Shown: piece after piece, positions 45,899 to 54,782 of the stretch | Numbering within the stretch: position 1 is the stretch's first letter | How the letters are laid out: each line of letters opens with the position of its first letter | DNA from: Mesobacillus boroniphilus | GTDB lineage: Bacteria > Bacillota > Bacilli > Bacillales > Cytobacillaceae | Direction of reading: 5' to 3' | Length of the DNA: 64,000 bases | NCBI RefSeq assembly: GCF_018424685.1 | Contig: NZ_QTKX01000001.1 | Coordinates: forward strand, 1,054,001 to 1,118,000 | The notes under the pieces: generated by a model | Databases searched by the model: none | What the model was told of the DNA's origin: nothing | Seen by the model: the letters and a program-made list of their open reading frames with translations, nothing else | Made by a program: the position numbers and the translations under genes

Positions 45899-46140
45899 TC
45901 CAGCTCCAGCGCCTAGCCCCTCGAGTCGCTTCGGTCCACCCAATGAAGTCAAAGAACGACTTCACCGGCCGGCCCTCCGTGGCACACGATGTGCTAGACC
46001 CGCCAGCCACAGGACAAGGAAGGCTTCGAAGCGATTCATCGCACGACCGAAAGCGGTAGCTTTTGGGAGGACGTGGCGCTATAAGGCGGGCAGCGCTTGT
46101 CGGGGCTGAAAGAGGCGCTTGCGCTTTTCGGTCTGTCCCT
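45899..46140. repeat. GC-rich intergenic repeat element, about 240 bp
   Basis: Starts CCAGCTCCAGCGCCTAGCCC and ends GCGCTTGCGCTTTTC, far richer in GC than the surroundings, with many self-complementary words. Similar blocks recur in intergenic DNA of many Bacillus genomes; I recall the opening and closing words from other species. Not coding in any frame of interest. Confidence 0.6.
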
Positions 46141-46349
46141 TGAGATTTCTTAATCTATTGATAACCTTCTTGTAGATTGCAGGTATAAAGACTTATTATA
46201 GCACTTGTCTATTATTGTCAAAACATTCATACTTTTTACACTATTAAACTGTTGCTAATTTATTTTATCCTTTATTTAGCGTCCCGAAAGGTATAAAAAG
46301 GAGGGGAAGTAGTTCAGGGGCGACGACTTTTATGGAAGGGGTACATAAA

Positions 46350-47477
46350 TTGGTAAAAAGATTAATGAAAATCGTAATGGCTGCCTTGATCTTCATACTT
46401 GCATTTGGCTCGACATCATTTGCAGCACTCCAGCCAGGAGGGCCATCCACGAATGGCAATACAAATATTAACAGTACCCTCTCTTACGCAGACGTTGTCA
46501 AGATCCTTGAAGACATCGAGAGAAGTAGCAAAGTAAAGGTTGAGGTATCAACACTTGATGAATATGGAAAGTCAGAACAGGGCAGAAGCATTTATGTCGC
46601 AAAAGTGGGAACAGGCCCACAAAAAATTTGGATTCAGGCCCAAATACACGGAAACGAGAAATTGGTTACCGAAGCAGCACTCCAGCTTTTAAAAATGTAT
46701 GCGAATAGCGGCGAGAAAGATGTGGAGAGAGTTCTTGAAGAAGCAACACTCTATTTCATCCCAATGTACAATCCGGATGGAGCAGAAATGAACATTCGAC
46801 ATACCAGGCTTTCTGATAGCGGTAAATTAATTGACTTAAACCGTGATTGGACTGCTAAAGGTTTTGAAGCTGTTGAATCTAAGGTAGTCTATGCATACTG
46901 GGCGGACGTGAACCCAGATTTCGCAATCGACCTTCACCATCAAGGACTTAAGCAAGTCTATGGAACAAATGAATCTACTTCTTTTTCACTTGGAATCTCA
47001 CTTGCTCCGGATGGGCCAACCCTGCCTAGTACCGGCTATAATGAGATCACCAAGCAGATGATGGCTTATGTCTATGATGAGATGAAGGATTATGGCTATA
47101 CACATATTGACCGTTACCAGGTCGGCGTAAATAGAGAAGAAGAATTTGGCTACGATATCGATATCAGGGGTGGTGTTGTTTCGGCCATGATGATGGGGCT
47201 GAACTACAACAATCTGAATCCTGAAGGGCATAGCCATCCAGCAGTATTCTTTGAAACAAAAGGAAATTCTACTGAAGGAAGCCTTGGCCAAAAATCAAAT
47301 GGCTACCTGACAAAGCAGAATTATCTTGCGTTGAAGTCGTTGGTACACGGTTATGTAACTGGTGAAGTGGGAAATGTGAACCCAGATGACTGGTATAACA
47401 TCCCGCATTACCCTCTGGCAGGGTACTTGACTGATTACAATGGGATTGTACCTGTAGGATCAGACAGCGGTTACTAA
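46350..47477 (+). CDS. Secreted M14 zinc carboxypeptidase
   Basis: 375 aa. Signal peptide (about 1-26), zinc motif HGNE and later DLHHQG, arginine-containing LNRDW, and catalytic glutamate in FFETKG. Cleaves C-terminal residues of peptides or cell-wall peptides outside the cell. TTG at 46350 preceded by GGAAGGGG; the ATG at 46332 lies on that site. Confidence 0.88.
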   Translation: MVKRLMKIVMAALIFILAFGSTSFAALQPGGPSTNGNTNINSTLSYADVVKILEDIERSSKVKVEVSTLDEYGKSEQGRSIYVAKVGTGPQKIWIQAQIHGNEKLVTEAALQLLKMYANSGEKDVERVLEEATLYFIPMYNPDGAEMNIRHTRLSDSGKLIDLNRDWTAKGFEAVESKVVYAYWADVNPDFAIDLHHQGLKQVYGTNESTSFSLGISLAPDGPTLPSTGYNEITKQMMAYVYDEMKDYGYTHIDRYQVGVNREEEFGYDIDIRGGVVSAMMMGLNYNNLNPEGHSHPAVFFETKGNSTEGSLGQKSNGYLTKQNYLALKSLVHGYVTGEVGNVNPDDWYNIPHYPLAGYLTDYNGIVPVGSDSGY

Positions 47478-47490
47478 TTGATTTTAAAAG

Positions 47491-47527
47491 GGAGTGTCTC
47501 AAGACGATTGAGACATTCTCTTTTTTT
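47491..47527 (+). terminator. Terminator after M14 gene
   Basis: GTGTCTCAA/TTGAGACAT stem with T run. Confidence 0.8.
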
Positions 47528-47655
47528 ATATCCCTGCATTTTTGTAAGCGAGATTGATATAAAAGGAAATTTCCCTATTGAGGCGAATTTATTAGGTATT
47601 GTATAGGTACTATTTGAAATTAGTTTAAAGTATATAAGCATAGAAGGAGGCTGTG

Positions 47656-48489
47656 ATGGAAAATTTGAAGCCTATTAAAAGAAGCCCTATGAGGATTTAT
47701 CTTGGGAAAAAATATTATCGTTCAAAAAGGTATTTTGATTGGTTCTTTGGGAATAGGAGATTTTCTTTGAAAAAAGAAGATATTCCGATGAGACATTTGG
47801 TATTTACCCATCAAACTTTACTACTTCGAGAATTGAAAGACGTTGACATGTGGTTACAGCATAATAAGGTGAAGAATCTTAAAATCGCCACCCAAAATCT
47901 AAATAAAGTAATAATCAGGCCTGGAGAAACCTTCTCTTATTGGCGGTTGCTTGGAAATACCACAAAGAGCAAAGGGTATGTAGACGGTATGATCCTCCAT
48001 TATGGGAAGGTTACAACAGGCGTAGGTGGGGGCTTATGTCAACTATCGAACTTGATTTATTGGATGACTTTACACACTCCATTAACCATTACTGAAAGAT
48101 ATCGACATAGCTATGATGTTTTTCCGGATTCCAAAAGAAGTCAGCCCTTTGGCAGTGGAGCCACTTGTGCTTATAATTATCTAGACTTACAAATTAAAAA
48201 TGAAACGAATAAAACTTATCAATTAGTTGTTTATTTAAATGATACTCATTTAGTTGGTGAATGGAGGTCCGAATCCCCGCCAATCCATACTTATGAAGTT
48301 TATGAACGTGAACATTTAATCACTCGAGAGTATTGGGGAGGATATGTAAGGCATAATCGAATTCACCGAAAAATATTTAACAATGATAAAATACAAATTG
48401 ATGATGAGTTCATTACTGAAAATCACGCTATTATGATGTATGAACCTTTGCTGGAGCAACAAACTGAGAAAGAGAAAGTGTTTAGTTAA
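47656..48489 (+). CDS. VanW-family protein
   Basis: 277 aa, no signal peptide. VanW core GETFSYWRLLGNTTKSKGY, GGGLCQLSNLIYW and GSGATCAYNYLDL. Role unknown although linked by name to vancomycin clusters. ATG at 47656 after GGAGG. Confidence 0.85.
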   Translation: MENLKPIKRSPMRIYLGKKYYRSKRYFDWFFGNRRFSLKKEDIPMRHLVFTHQTLLLRELKDVDMWLQHNKVKNLKIATQNLNKVIIRPGETFSYWRLLGNTTKSKGYVDGMILHYGKVTTGVGGGLCQLSNLIYWMTLHTPLTITERYRHSYDVFPDSKRSQPFGSGATCAYNYLDLQIKNETNKTYQLVVYLNDTHLVGEWRSESPPIHTYEVYEREHLITREYWGGYVRHNRIHRKIFNNDKIQIDDEFITENHAIMMYEPLLEQQTEKEKVFS

Positions 48490-48593
48490 TTTGCTTATAT
48501 TTAATGGGTTACATAAGGTTTGAAAAGGTTTAGGTCGTTGAGTAAGAGATTTGTATAATGAAATTAAATTGAGTTTGATTAGGAGGATTACAT

Positions 48594-49463
48594 ATGTACA
48601 AAGAAGGGTTTGTGCCGGTTACCGGCGGGAGAGTCTGGTATGAAATTTACAATAAGGATGCAGAAGGGACTCCTGTCGTTATTTTACATGGAGGGCCTGG
48701 GTCTTCAACTTATTCATTGAAAGGGTTGAAGGCGCTTGGCAAGGATCGCCCGGTTGTCATGTATGATCAGCTTGGCTGCGGGAAATCTGACCGTCCGGAT
48801 GATCTCACGCTTTGGAATATCGACCGTTTTGTTGAGGAGCTTGGCCAGGTTAGGGAGGCGTTAGAACTTGATGAGGTACATATTCTTGGCCATTCATGGG
48901 GGACTACTCTTGCGGCAGCCTATGCGCTGACAAAGCCAGATGGTGTCAAGAGCGTGATTTTTTCAAGTCCGTGTTTGAGTGCGCCGATGTGGGAAGAGGA
49001 TCAGAAGCGGAATATTGCCAAGCTTCCCGCCGAGGTGCAGGAGACGATATTGCGCTGCGAGGAAAGCGGAGAGACGGATTCCGAAGAATTCAAGGCAGCG
49101 ATCAAGGAGTTCAACAAGGAGTTTGTTTTCCGAGGGGAGCCAGATTTGGAATGGTTGAAGGCTGGAGCCGGTATGAAGAACCCTGTTGTTTATGAAACGA
49201 TGTGGGGACCTTCTGAATTTACGGTGAAGGGAAATCTTAAGACTTTCGATTGCACACCGCAGCTGGGTGAGATTGAGTGCCCGACGCTTTATACTTGTGG
49301 CCGGTTTGATGAGGCGACACCTGAATCGACTGAGTATTATGCTAGGTTGACGCCACGATCTGAGCTTCATGTTTTTGAAAAAAGTGCTCATATGCCGTAT
49401 ATGGAAGAACCGGATGAGTATCTTCAGGTGATTGGCGACTTTCTTCAAAAAGTCAATCGTTAG
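48594..49463 (+). CDS. pip: Proline iminopeptidase
   Basis: 289 aa, alpha/beta hydrolase (S33). Oxyanion HGGPGSS, nucleophile in GHSWGT, catalytic Asp in CGRFDEATPE and His in KSAHMPYMEEP. Releases N-terminal proline. ATG after AGGAGG. Confidence 0.88.
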   Translation: MYKEGFVPVTGGRVWYEIYNKDAEGTPVVILHGGPGSSTYSLKGLKALGKDRPVVMYDQLGCGKSDRPDDLTLWNIDRFVEELGQVREALELDEVHILGHSWGTTLAAAYALTKPDGVKSVIFSSPCLSAPMWEEDQKRNIAKLPAEVQETILRCEESGETDSEEFKAAIKEFNKEFVFRGEPDLEWLKAGAGMKNPVVYETMWGPSEFTVKGNLKTFDCTPQLGEIECPTLYTCGRFDEATPESTEYYARLTPRSELHVFEKSAHMPYMEEPDEYLQVIGDFLQKVNR

Positions 49464-49542
49464 GTGTGACTTTTGCTATACTCCCTTGTGAAACCTTTAT
49501 GCTATGTTAACATTGTTAATTAAGCATAAAGGAGTTTTTTTC

Positions 49543-49782
49543 ATGAGCTGTGGATGTTCTAGACTAGAAGATGGCAAAGCAATTGTTGACCATGTGAAGA
49601 GCAAGGGTAAGGAAAAGATAAAGCCACGGGTTGCCCATCAGATCGCTTGCGAATGCGGTGAAATGTTCACGATGGAAACCGTCATCACTAACTGCCCAAG
49701 CTGCGGCATGACTTATGGCGTCACACCATGCAGTTCTGGGGATATTAATAAGGTCAAGGCTGCAGGAATTCAATATGCATAA
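49543..49782 (+). CDS. Small zinc-ribbon-like protein
   Basis: 79 aa with eight cysteines: SCGCS at the start, IACECGE, NCPSCGMTYGVTPC. Likely binds zinc. ATG at 49543 with AAAGGAG upstream. Role unknown. Confidence 0.75.
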   Translation: MSCGCSRLEDGKAIVDHVKSKGKEKIKPRVAHQIACECGEMFTMETVITNCPSCGMTYGVTPCSSGDINKVKAAGIQYA

Positions 49783-49784
49783 TG

Positions 49785-49818
49785 AAAAAATCTCTCGAGA
49801 TGTCGAGGGATTTTTTTG
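49785..49818 (+). terminator. Terminator after zinc-ribbon gene
   Basis: AATCTCTCGA/TCGAGGGATT stem and T run. Confidence 0.75.
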
Positions 49819-49912
49819 TTTGGATCTCCGAAGGGAGTGGGCAGATTTAAAATTTAGGTTTTTTGTGAGGGAGGAGTATGATTTGTGGAATGGAATTTAA
49901 TAAATTTAACTG

Positions 49913-49948
49913 CAATTGATGGGTAGGTGATGCTCCTCCCATCAATTG
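49913..49948 (-). terminator. Hairpin after small minus-strand gene
   Basis: Perfect 11-bp stem CAATTGATGGG/CCCATCAATTG; few T follow. Confidence 0.5.
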
Positions 49949-49964
49949 CTTCAAATTGAAGGAT

Positions 49965-50144
49965 TTAAATCGCCGCACCAGATTCCTCTACAGGTCCAAA
50001 TTGAGTTTTAAATACGGTATGCTTTTTACCAAGTTCATTGGTAACTATATAAGTCGTTTCAAGCTCTCGATCGACATCATATTTCTCGCCTACTTTGAAT
50101 TCTAATTCTAAACCTTCGTTATTGATGCAAATGACTTTTTGCAT
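49965..50144 (-). CDS. 59-aa conserved-type protein
   Basis: Too short for usual cut-offs. MQKVICINNEGLELEFKVGE... EKYDVDRELETTYIV, SH3-like beta character. AGGAGG seven bases before ATG at 50144 is strong evidence that it is translated. Unknown function. Confidence 0.7.
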   Translation of the reverse strand: MQKVICINNEGLELEFKVGEKYDVDRELETTYIVTNELGKKHTVFKTQFGPVEESGAAI

Positions 50145-50299
50145 ATTTTTCCTCCTGGGAAATGTATTCTTGTTTTATATAGTTTCGTATGGAGGGTATT
50201 TTTTATGTCTTTTTTTTAGGGTGGATGAGTGTTTGTAACTCAAATGAAAAATTGGAAAATATAGCTCGTAATTTCCAGTTTGCGAAAAAAATAATGATT

Positions 50300-50374
50300 T
50301 TCGCCAATAAAATAAGATTTTCGCCATTAAAAATAAAATATCGCCAATAAAACGATATTTTCGCCAATATAATG
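50300..50374. repeat. Short direct repeats TTTTCGCCAATAAAA
   Basis: Four to five near copies of (A/T)TTCGCCAATAA at about 20-bp spacing in an otherwise A/T-rich leader. No spacer structure of a CRISPR. May bind a protein or be a slippage product. Confidence 0.6.
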
Positions 50375-50474
50375 TTTAGCCCCTTAAATAGTTGCCTTCC
50401 AATTTTCGGTTGAAGCTAAAAATAGTCAATTATTATGATAAAATCATAGAATACTACAATCGGGGGACCATTTC

Positions 50475-52010
50475 ATGAATTTGAATACATATTTTTATCA
50501 GTTTTTAGAGCCGATTTCAAAGGAATTAGCATTGTTAGCGAAGGAATTGGAGAATAGTATCTTTTCCAGCCCAAGAACGATGCTTACTCATTCGCGGGTG
50601 TTCATTGAAAATATTCTGCAGCAGGTGACGAAAGAAGAAGGGATACCAGAGGATGCTCGGACTGGTTTGAAGGAACGGCTTGATCTGCTCAATGAACAAG
50701 GTTATTTGATTCCTGAGATTCGCGATGCGCTGCATTTGGTGCGGAGAATGGGGAACCAGGCGGCACATGATGTGCGGATGTTCCGCTTTTCCGAGGCGCT
50801 TTTATCATGGGAAGCCTTGTATAGCATTGTCAAATGGTATGTTGAGGTATACGGTCCAGTGGATGTGACGGTGCCTGAATATCAGGATCCTTCTCCACAG
50901 GCAGAAAGAGTGTTTGATATGTCCGAGCTTGAGGTCAGGTTGAAAGGATTGGAGGATCTATTGAAAAATCCTCCTCTGCAACAGGCTGAAACTCTGGCAA
51001 AGGAAGAAGTGGCAGTGGCTGTTTCTGCTCCTGCTGTTGAGGTTCAGGAGACACCAGGATTTACGCCAATCCGAACGATTACTTACAAAGGAAGATCTCT
51101 TGATATTCCTTATTTCTTGCGGGATGCGTTTCTTTTGCCGCAGCGATTTGATAAATCGGAAACTTTCCTGATTCGTCTTGGTGCTGAACAGGAAGCACGG
51201 ATCATGAGTGAGCTGCCTGGCAATCTCGAAGGTCTGCACAAGAATGTGAAGCGTTATAATGAAAAAAATGATGAGCAGTTTTTCGAAGAGCTTGGAACCT
51301 TTATTGAAGAGGAGAAAGTTCGCAGGCATCTGACATTGAAGCGTCAGGGGGAGCTGTTCTTCTTTTACAAAGCGAGTCATATTATTGTGACGGAAGAACT
51401 GAAAAAGGTTGCGCTAACTGCTGAGGAATTCACGGGTATTCCAAGCTTATTAAGGCAGTTGAATGAAGACCAAATCTACACAGTCGGCCAGCTTCCAATG
51501 GAGCTTGTGATTTTAGCGAAGTATGACAATGTTGGCGTAGGGACTGTTGAGAAACTGTTCGACCAGCTGAAGGCAAAGGTAACGCACAAAGCTGTCCAGG
51601 CTGATGACGATACTTCAACAGAACGAAAAAGCTTCAAGAAATGGGAATCCTTATATGTAAAAGTAAAGCTGAATGGCGTTGAATCTATAATTGAAGGTTC
51701 TAGCGTTCCGACGATTTGGAAGGAAGCGTTGAAGTGGATCGAGGACAATCGTCTGCCTCTGCACGAGATGATAAAAGCGGGAATCGTACTTGGATCTACC
51801 GATAATGGTAAGCGTTATGCCATTGCGCTGCAACCTATCCACCCGGATCAAAGGCCATTTACACAGCTTCATACCTATCAATCTCAAATTACAGGTGAAG
51901 TATATTATCTTGAAACGAAGATCAATCCTAAGTCTGGGCTTGAGACACTGGGTAAAGTTATGACTAGATTGGGTGTTGGGGTGGATATCCCATTATTGAA
52001 GGGTGAATAG
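50475..52010 (+). CDS. HEPN (DUF4145) protein with helix-hairpin-helix-like region
   Basis: 511 aa. N-terminal DUF4145/HEPN helical domain with R91-x6-H98 (RMGNQAAH), the pattern of HEPN RNases. Residues about 145-205 are a linker. About 320-365 contain a helix-hairpin-helix-like element (DQIYTVGQLPMELVILAKYDNVGVGTV in two parts). The C-terminal part is beta-rich. Such domains are common in defence and R-M proteins, but ordinary regulatory roles are also possible. ATG after GGGGG, monocistronic. Confidence 0.7.
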   Translation: MNLNTYFYQFLEPISKELALLAKELENSIFSSPRTMLTHSRVFIENILQQVTKEEGIPEDARTGLKERLDLLNEQGYLIPEIRDALHLVRRMGNQAAHDVRMFRFSEALLSWEALYSIVKWYVEVYGPVDVTVPEYQDPSPQAERVFDMSELEVRLKGLEDLLKNPPLQQAETLAKEEVAVAVSAPAVEVQETPGFTPIRTITYKGRSLDIPYFLRDAFLLPQRFDKSETFLIRLGAEQEARIMSELPGNLEGLHKNVKRYNEKNDEQFFEELGTFIEEEKVRRHLTLKRQGELFFFYKASHIIVTEELKKVALTAEEFTGIPSLLRQLNEDQIYTVGQLPMELVILAKYDNVGVGTVEKLFDQLKAKVTHKAVQADDDTSTERKSFKKWESLYVKVKLNGVESIIEGSSVPTIWKEALKWIEDNRLPLHEMIKAGIVLGSTDNGKRYAIALQPIHPDQRPFTQLHTYQSQITGEVYYLETKINPKSGLETLGKVMTRLGVGVDIPLLKGE

Positions 52011-52012
52011 AA

Positions 52013-52056
52013 ACGACAGAATGCCGTGGTGTCGCCACGGCATTTTCTGTCGTTTT
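52013..52056 (+). terminator. Terminator after HEPN gene
   Basis: Long stem AACGACAGA-TGCCGTGG / CCACGGCA-TCTGTCGTT with T run. Confidence 0.9.
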
Positions 52057-52064
52057 TAAATAGG

Positions 52065-52190
52065 TTACTTCCTCTTCTGGGCTTTCAACTTGTTCATTTC
52101 GAGTTCAGCAGCGTATTCTTCCTGCGATTTCCCTTGCTTGAAACTCTCAGATTGGATTTTCCTGAACTTGTTGTCATTTTGATTCGGCAT
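52065..52190 (-). CDS. 41-aa basic protein
   Basis: MPNQNDNKFRKIQSESFKQG, then QEEYAAELEMNKLKAQKRK. AAAGGAGGTG upstream of ATG 52190 is an excellent ribosome site. Small charged helix, no family assigned; sporulation-type proteins of this size exist but no match is claimed. Confidence 0.65.
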   Translation of the reverse strand: MPNQNDNKFRKIQSESFKQGKSQEEYAAELEMNKLKAQKRK

Positions 52191-52346
52191 GCAAACACCT
52201 CCTTTGAACATGAGTATTTTGTTCAAAGTGTTGAGGATTATACTGCCTAGTAATTGATCACTTGGCAAGATAGGAATACAAAATCTAATAGGGTAAATTT
52301 CTCATAATTCTATATTATTTTGCTATTCCGGATATAATGAAAGCGC

Positions 52347-52376
52347 TTTACATGTGAAACTATTCACAAGTATAAT
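52347..52376 (+). promoter_or_regulatory. Promoter with a Rex box in the spacer
   Basis: -35 TTTACA (52347-52352), -10 TATAAT (52371-52376), 18-bp spacer. The spacer holds TGTGAA-ACTA-TTCACA, one base short of the Rex consensus TTGTGAANNNNTTCACAA. A partial cre-like GAAAGCGCTTT overlaps the -35. Confidence 0.7.
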
Positions 52377-52415
52377 AAGAGTGTAAATAATTATTAACCA
52401 TTTCCGGGAGGAATC

Positions 52416-52568
52416 ATGATGTTAACAGACATTATCTATGAATTCAAAAACTGGTTGCTAGGAGACTCTGTGCCAAAGGTCGGAAATGAAGAATTTGAAA
52501 GAATTGAATCAAAGCATACAAGGGTACACCACGACGAAGATATATATGAAATCATTCGAGTGCATTAA
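52416..52568 (+). CDS. 50-aa protein under Rex-type promoter
   Basis: MMLTDIIYEFKNWLLGDSVP then KVGNEEFERIESKHTRVHHD. GGGAGG before tandem ATGs. Short, probably an amphipathic helix then a charged tail. Unknown function. Confidence 0.7.
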   Translation: MMLTDIIYEFKNWLLGDSVPKVGNEEFERIESKHTRVHHDEDIYEIIRVH

Positions 52569-52604
52569 AAAAGTTTTTAAAAGCAAATTAATAATATCAT
52601 AACA

Positions 52605-52641
52605 ATCAACAGTCCGATTCTAAGTGAGTTGGACTGTTTTT
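52605..52641 (+). terminator. Terminator after the 50-aa gene
   Basis: AACAGTCC/GGACTGTT stem with T run. Confidence 0.8.
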
Positions 52642-52775
52642 ATATTGTTGCAGAAAAATTTATGTTTATATTAATGTCTGTTTGTTATATGCTAATAATT
52701 CATTATGTTTGGTTTTTACTAAAGAAAAATGGATAAAACTAAACAAGGAACGTACAAGAAGATGGAGTTGATTTT

Positions 52776-52937
52776 TTGAGTAAAGCTAAGGGTAAGAGCG
52801 GAACGGGCAGAGGTACGGGTAAGAAAGGCTGGAATCGCTGGCAAGCAAGTGCGAATAAAGCAAAGAGTGCCAAACCGTATAAAAGTAAAGGTGTTAAACA
52901 TCGGGATGCTTCAAAAGATGATATCTCTGAAAAATAA
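52776..52937 (+). CDS. DUF3934-like 53-aa basic protein
   Basis: TTG start, GGAG upstream. GTGRGTGKKGWNRWQASANK and KSAKPYKSKGVKH are typical of a small Bacillus family (DUF3934, from memory). Very basic; function unknown. Confidence 0.7.
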   Translation: MSKAKGKSGTGRGTGKKGWNRWQASANKAKSAKPYKSKGVKHRDASKDDISEK

Positions 52938-52957
52938 TTGTTGCTGCTATCATGATG

Positions 52958-52988
52958 CGTTGATCCGGAAATGGATTAACGCTTTTTT
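52958..52988 (+). terminator. Terminator
   Basis: GCGTTGATCC/GGATTAACGC with T run. Confidence 0.75.
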
Positions 52989-53103
52989 GTACTTTTGCAA
53001 CTCTAATTCAATAAAATAATTATAATTTTTAATAAAAATTTATTGTAAATCGATAAATAAAATGATAAATTCAAATTGACAATAAATGAATGAGGTGCTT
53101 GTT

Positions 53104-53595
53104 ATGAAAAGAAGTTCAACACTCTTTTTAAAGGTAGCTGTTATTTTGATTGGCCTTCCGGTTCTGGCTTTGTGTTTGTTTTTATTGCCTCAGATCGCGT
53201 CTGAAGCGAATGAAGCAGCGGAAAGAGGGTCAGATTTGGCTTTTGTGGTATACGGCATATTAATGGTTATGTATGTTGCGGCGGTTCCATTTTACTTCGC
53301 ACTGTATCAATCATTTACCCTTTTAACTTATATTGACAAGAACCAGGCATTCTCTGACTTATCTGTAAAAGCTTTAAAGAAAATCAAAAATAGTGCCATC
53401 ATTATCAGCGGCTTGTATGTGGTTGCCATCCCATTCGTCTATATTTTAGCGGAGGTGGATGATGCACCGGGCCTCATCCTCATTGGAATGGGAATGATTT
53501 TTGCTCCATTGGTGATTGCTGTCTTCGCTGCAGTCCTACAGCGACTTTTACAAGAAGCCATCGATATTAAAGAAGAAAACGACTTAATAGTCTGA
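53104..53595 (+). CDS. yoaS: DUF2975 membrane protein, YoaS-like
   Basis: 163 aa, four membrane helices, followed after 10 bp by an XRE regulator as in the B. subtilis yoaS-yozG pair. ATG at 53104 with GAGGTG upstream. Role unknown; possibly signal input to the regulator. Confidence 0.75.
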   Translation: MKRSSTLFLKVAVILIGLPVLALCLFLLPQIASEANEAAERGSDLAFVVYGILMVMYVAAVPFYFALYQSFTLLTYIDKNQAFSDLSVKALKKIKNSAIIISGLYVVAIPFVYILAEVDDAPGLILIGMGMIFAPLVIAVFAAVLQRLLQEAIDIKEENDLIV

Positions 53596-53605
53596 GGTGA
53601 AAATA

Positions 53606-53821
53606 ATGGCAATTATAATCAATATTGATGTGATGTTGGCAAAAAGGAAAATGAGTGTAACGGAACTTTCGGATAGAGTTGGAATCACAATGGCTAACCT
53701 TTCTATTTTGAAAAATGGAAAAGCCAAAGCAATCAGGCTGTCAACACTAGAGGCTATTTGCAAAGCATTAGAATGCCAGCCCGGGGATATTTTGGAGTAT
53801 AAAAGTGATGAAGAATATTAA
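53606..53821 (+). CDS. yozG: XRE-family regulator, YozG-like
   Basis: 71 aa, a bare helix-turn-helix (MSVTELSDRVGITMANLSIL) with CQPGDILEY at the end. Coupled to the DUF2975 gene. ATG at 53606 after GAGGTGA. Confidence 0.82.
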   Translation: MAIIINIDVMLAKRKMSVTELSDRVGITMANLSILKNGKAKAIRLSTLEAICKALECQPGDILEYKSDEEY

Positions 53822-53848
53822 ATCATTTTAGTATACGTTAAAATTTTG

Positions 53849-53880
53849 CGTTGATCCAAAAGGGTTGGCGCTTTTTTTGT
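53849..53880 (+). terminator. Terminator after yozG
   Basis: GCGTTGATCC/GGGTTGGCGC with a 4-nt loop and seven T. Confidence 0.75.
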
Positions 53881-53997
53881 GGAATTACTAAAATGAACAA
53901 AAGCGCCACTGTCAGTGATAACAATGATTTAAAACAATTGGTAGGCTTTTAACTGGTTATAATCTCGTCCGCGAACTTTTTCAAGAGGTGAGGAATT

Positions 53998-54357
53998 TTG
54001 CTGAAAATATTAAAGGTTAGCTTCTTTTTGGTGGTTGGCAGCTATACAATATTGCTTCTTTTCTCTTATCTCCTCAGTGGAAGATTAGATGCAAGTATTA
54101 TAGGAATGTGGGGATTATTAATAGGGTTTTCACTGTTAATTGCAGCGTTACCCTTTCACAAAATAGTTTTCTTTGGAGGAAGAGGAATCATGGGTGCCCA
54201 ATCACCAGAAATACCGCATGATGAACATCTCCACCATAAGGTATACAAAGAATATGAAAAAGAACGGAAAGCTGAAAGCCCTAAAACCAGACAGCACCAA
54301 GATGTCCTCTCGATAACAGGAATAGCTATTATCTTGATTGCTGTCTTTATGGTTTAA
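53998..54357 (+). CDS. Small membrane protein, unknown
   Basis: 119 aa, three membrane helices and a His/Glu/Lys-rich cytosolic stretch (PHDEHLHHKVYKEYEKER). TTG after GAGGTGAGG. Confidence 0.6.
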   Translation: MLKILKVSFFLVVGSYTILLLFSYLLSGRLDASIIGMWGLLIGFSLLIAALPFHKIVFFGGRGIMGAQSPEIPHDEHLHHKVYKEYEKERKAESPKTRQHQDVLSITGIAIILIAVFMV

Positions 54358-54426
54358 TTGAAGATTTGAAAAAAGGTCAAGACTTTCTTGTTATGATTTA
54401 AAGAGTTATTTTAAAAAAGAGGGTTA

Positions 54427-54455
54427 TTGACATAACTTAGCATAACCGCTAAAAT
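54427..54455 (+). promoter_or_regulatory. SigA promoter of the T-box transcript
   Basis: -35 TTGACA, 17-bp spacer, -10 TAAAAT. Confidence 0.85.
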
Positions 54456-54480
54456 ATTTTAAAATTCCAAATAATATAAG

Positions 54481-54752
54481 CGTTGATGAGAAGAGTAGTT
54501 AAGCATGGATATTTTCAGAGAGCTCCTGGCTGCTGGAAGGGAGTAATATCTAGCTTATTGAATAAAGTCTCGGAGCATCTTACCAATCTAATGAGCAATT
54601 AGGGATCGTAAGACGGGTTCTTCCGATAAAAAGATAGGGTATGAACGTATCCGAAGAGGTTGGTTTGGCGACAAATCAACAAACTGAGGTGGTACCACGG
54701 AAGTTATAACTCTCGTCCTCAAGATTCATTTCTTGGGGGTGAGAGTTTTTTT
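54481..54752 (+). ncRNA. T-box leader
   Basis: Stem I base GATG...CATC with a kink-turn, the AGTA/GAA loop-E pair, AGAGAGCT distal region, the T-box TGAGGTGGTACCACGG (54685-54700) and a terminator AACTCTCGTCC.../...GGTGAGAGTT with seven T (54709-54752). By analogy with glyQS the codon after GAA-N is AAA (54564-54566), a tentative lysine specifier. The downstream gene is a GNAT acetyltransferase, not a tRNA ligase. Confidence 0.88.
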
Positions 54753-54782
54753 ATTGCATTTTAGATGGAGAGGAGAAATAAG

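Noticed and set aside
45899..46140. tRNA or rRNA fragment
   Set aside because: No cloverleaf, no anticodon arm pattern and no rRNA word recognised in this GC-rich block.
50300..50374. Possible CRISPR array
   Set aside because: Repeat words are only about 12-15 bp, spacers are shorter than repeats and similar to each other, and no cas genes are present.
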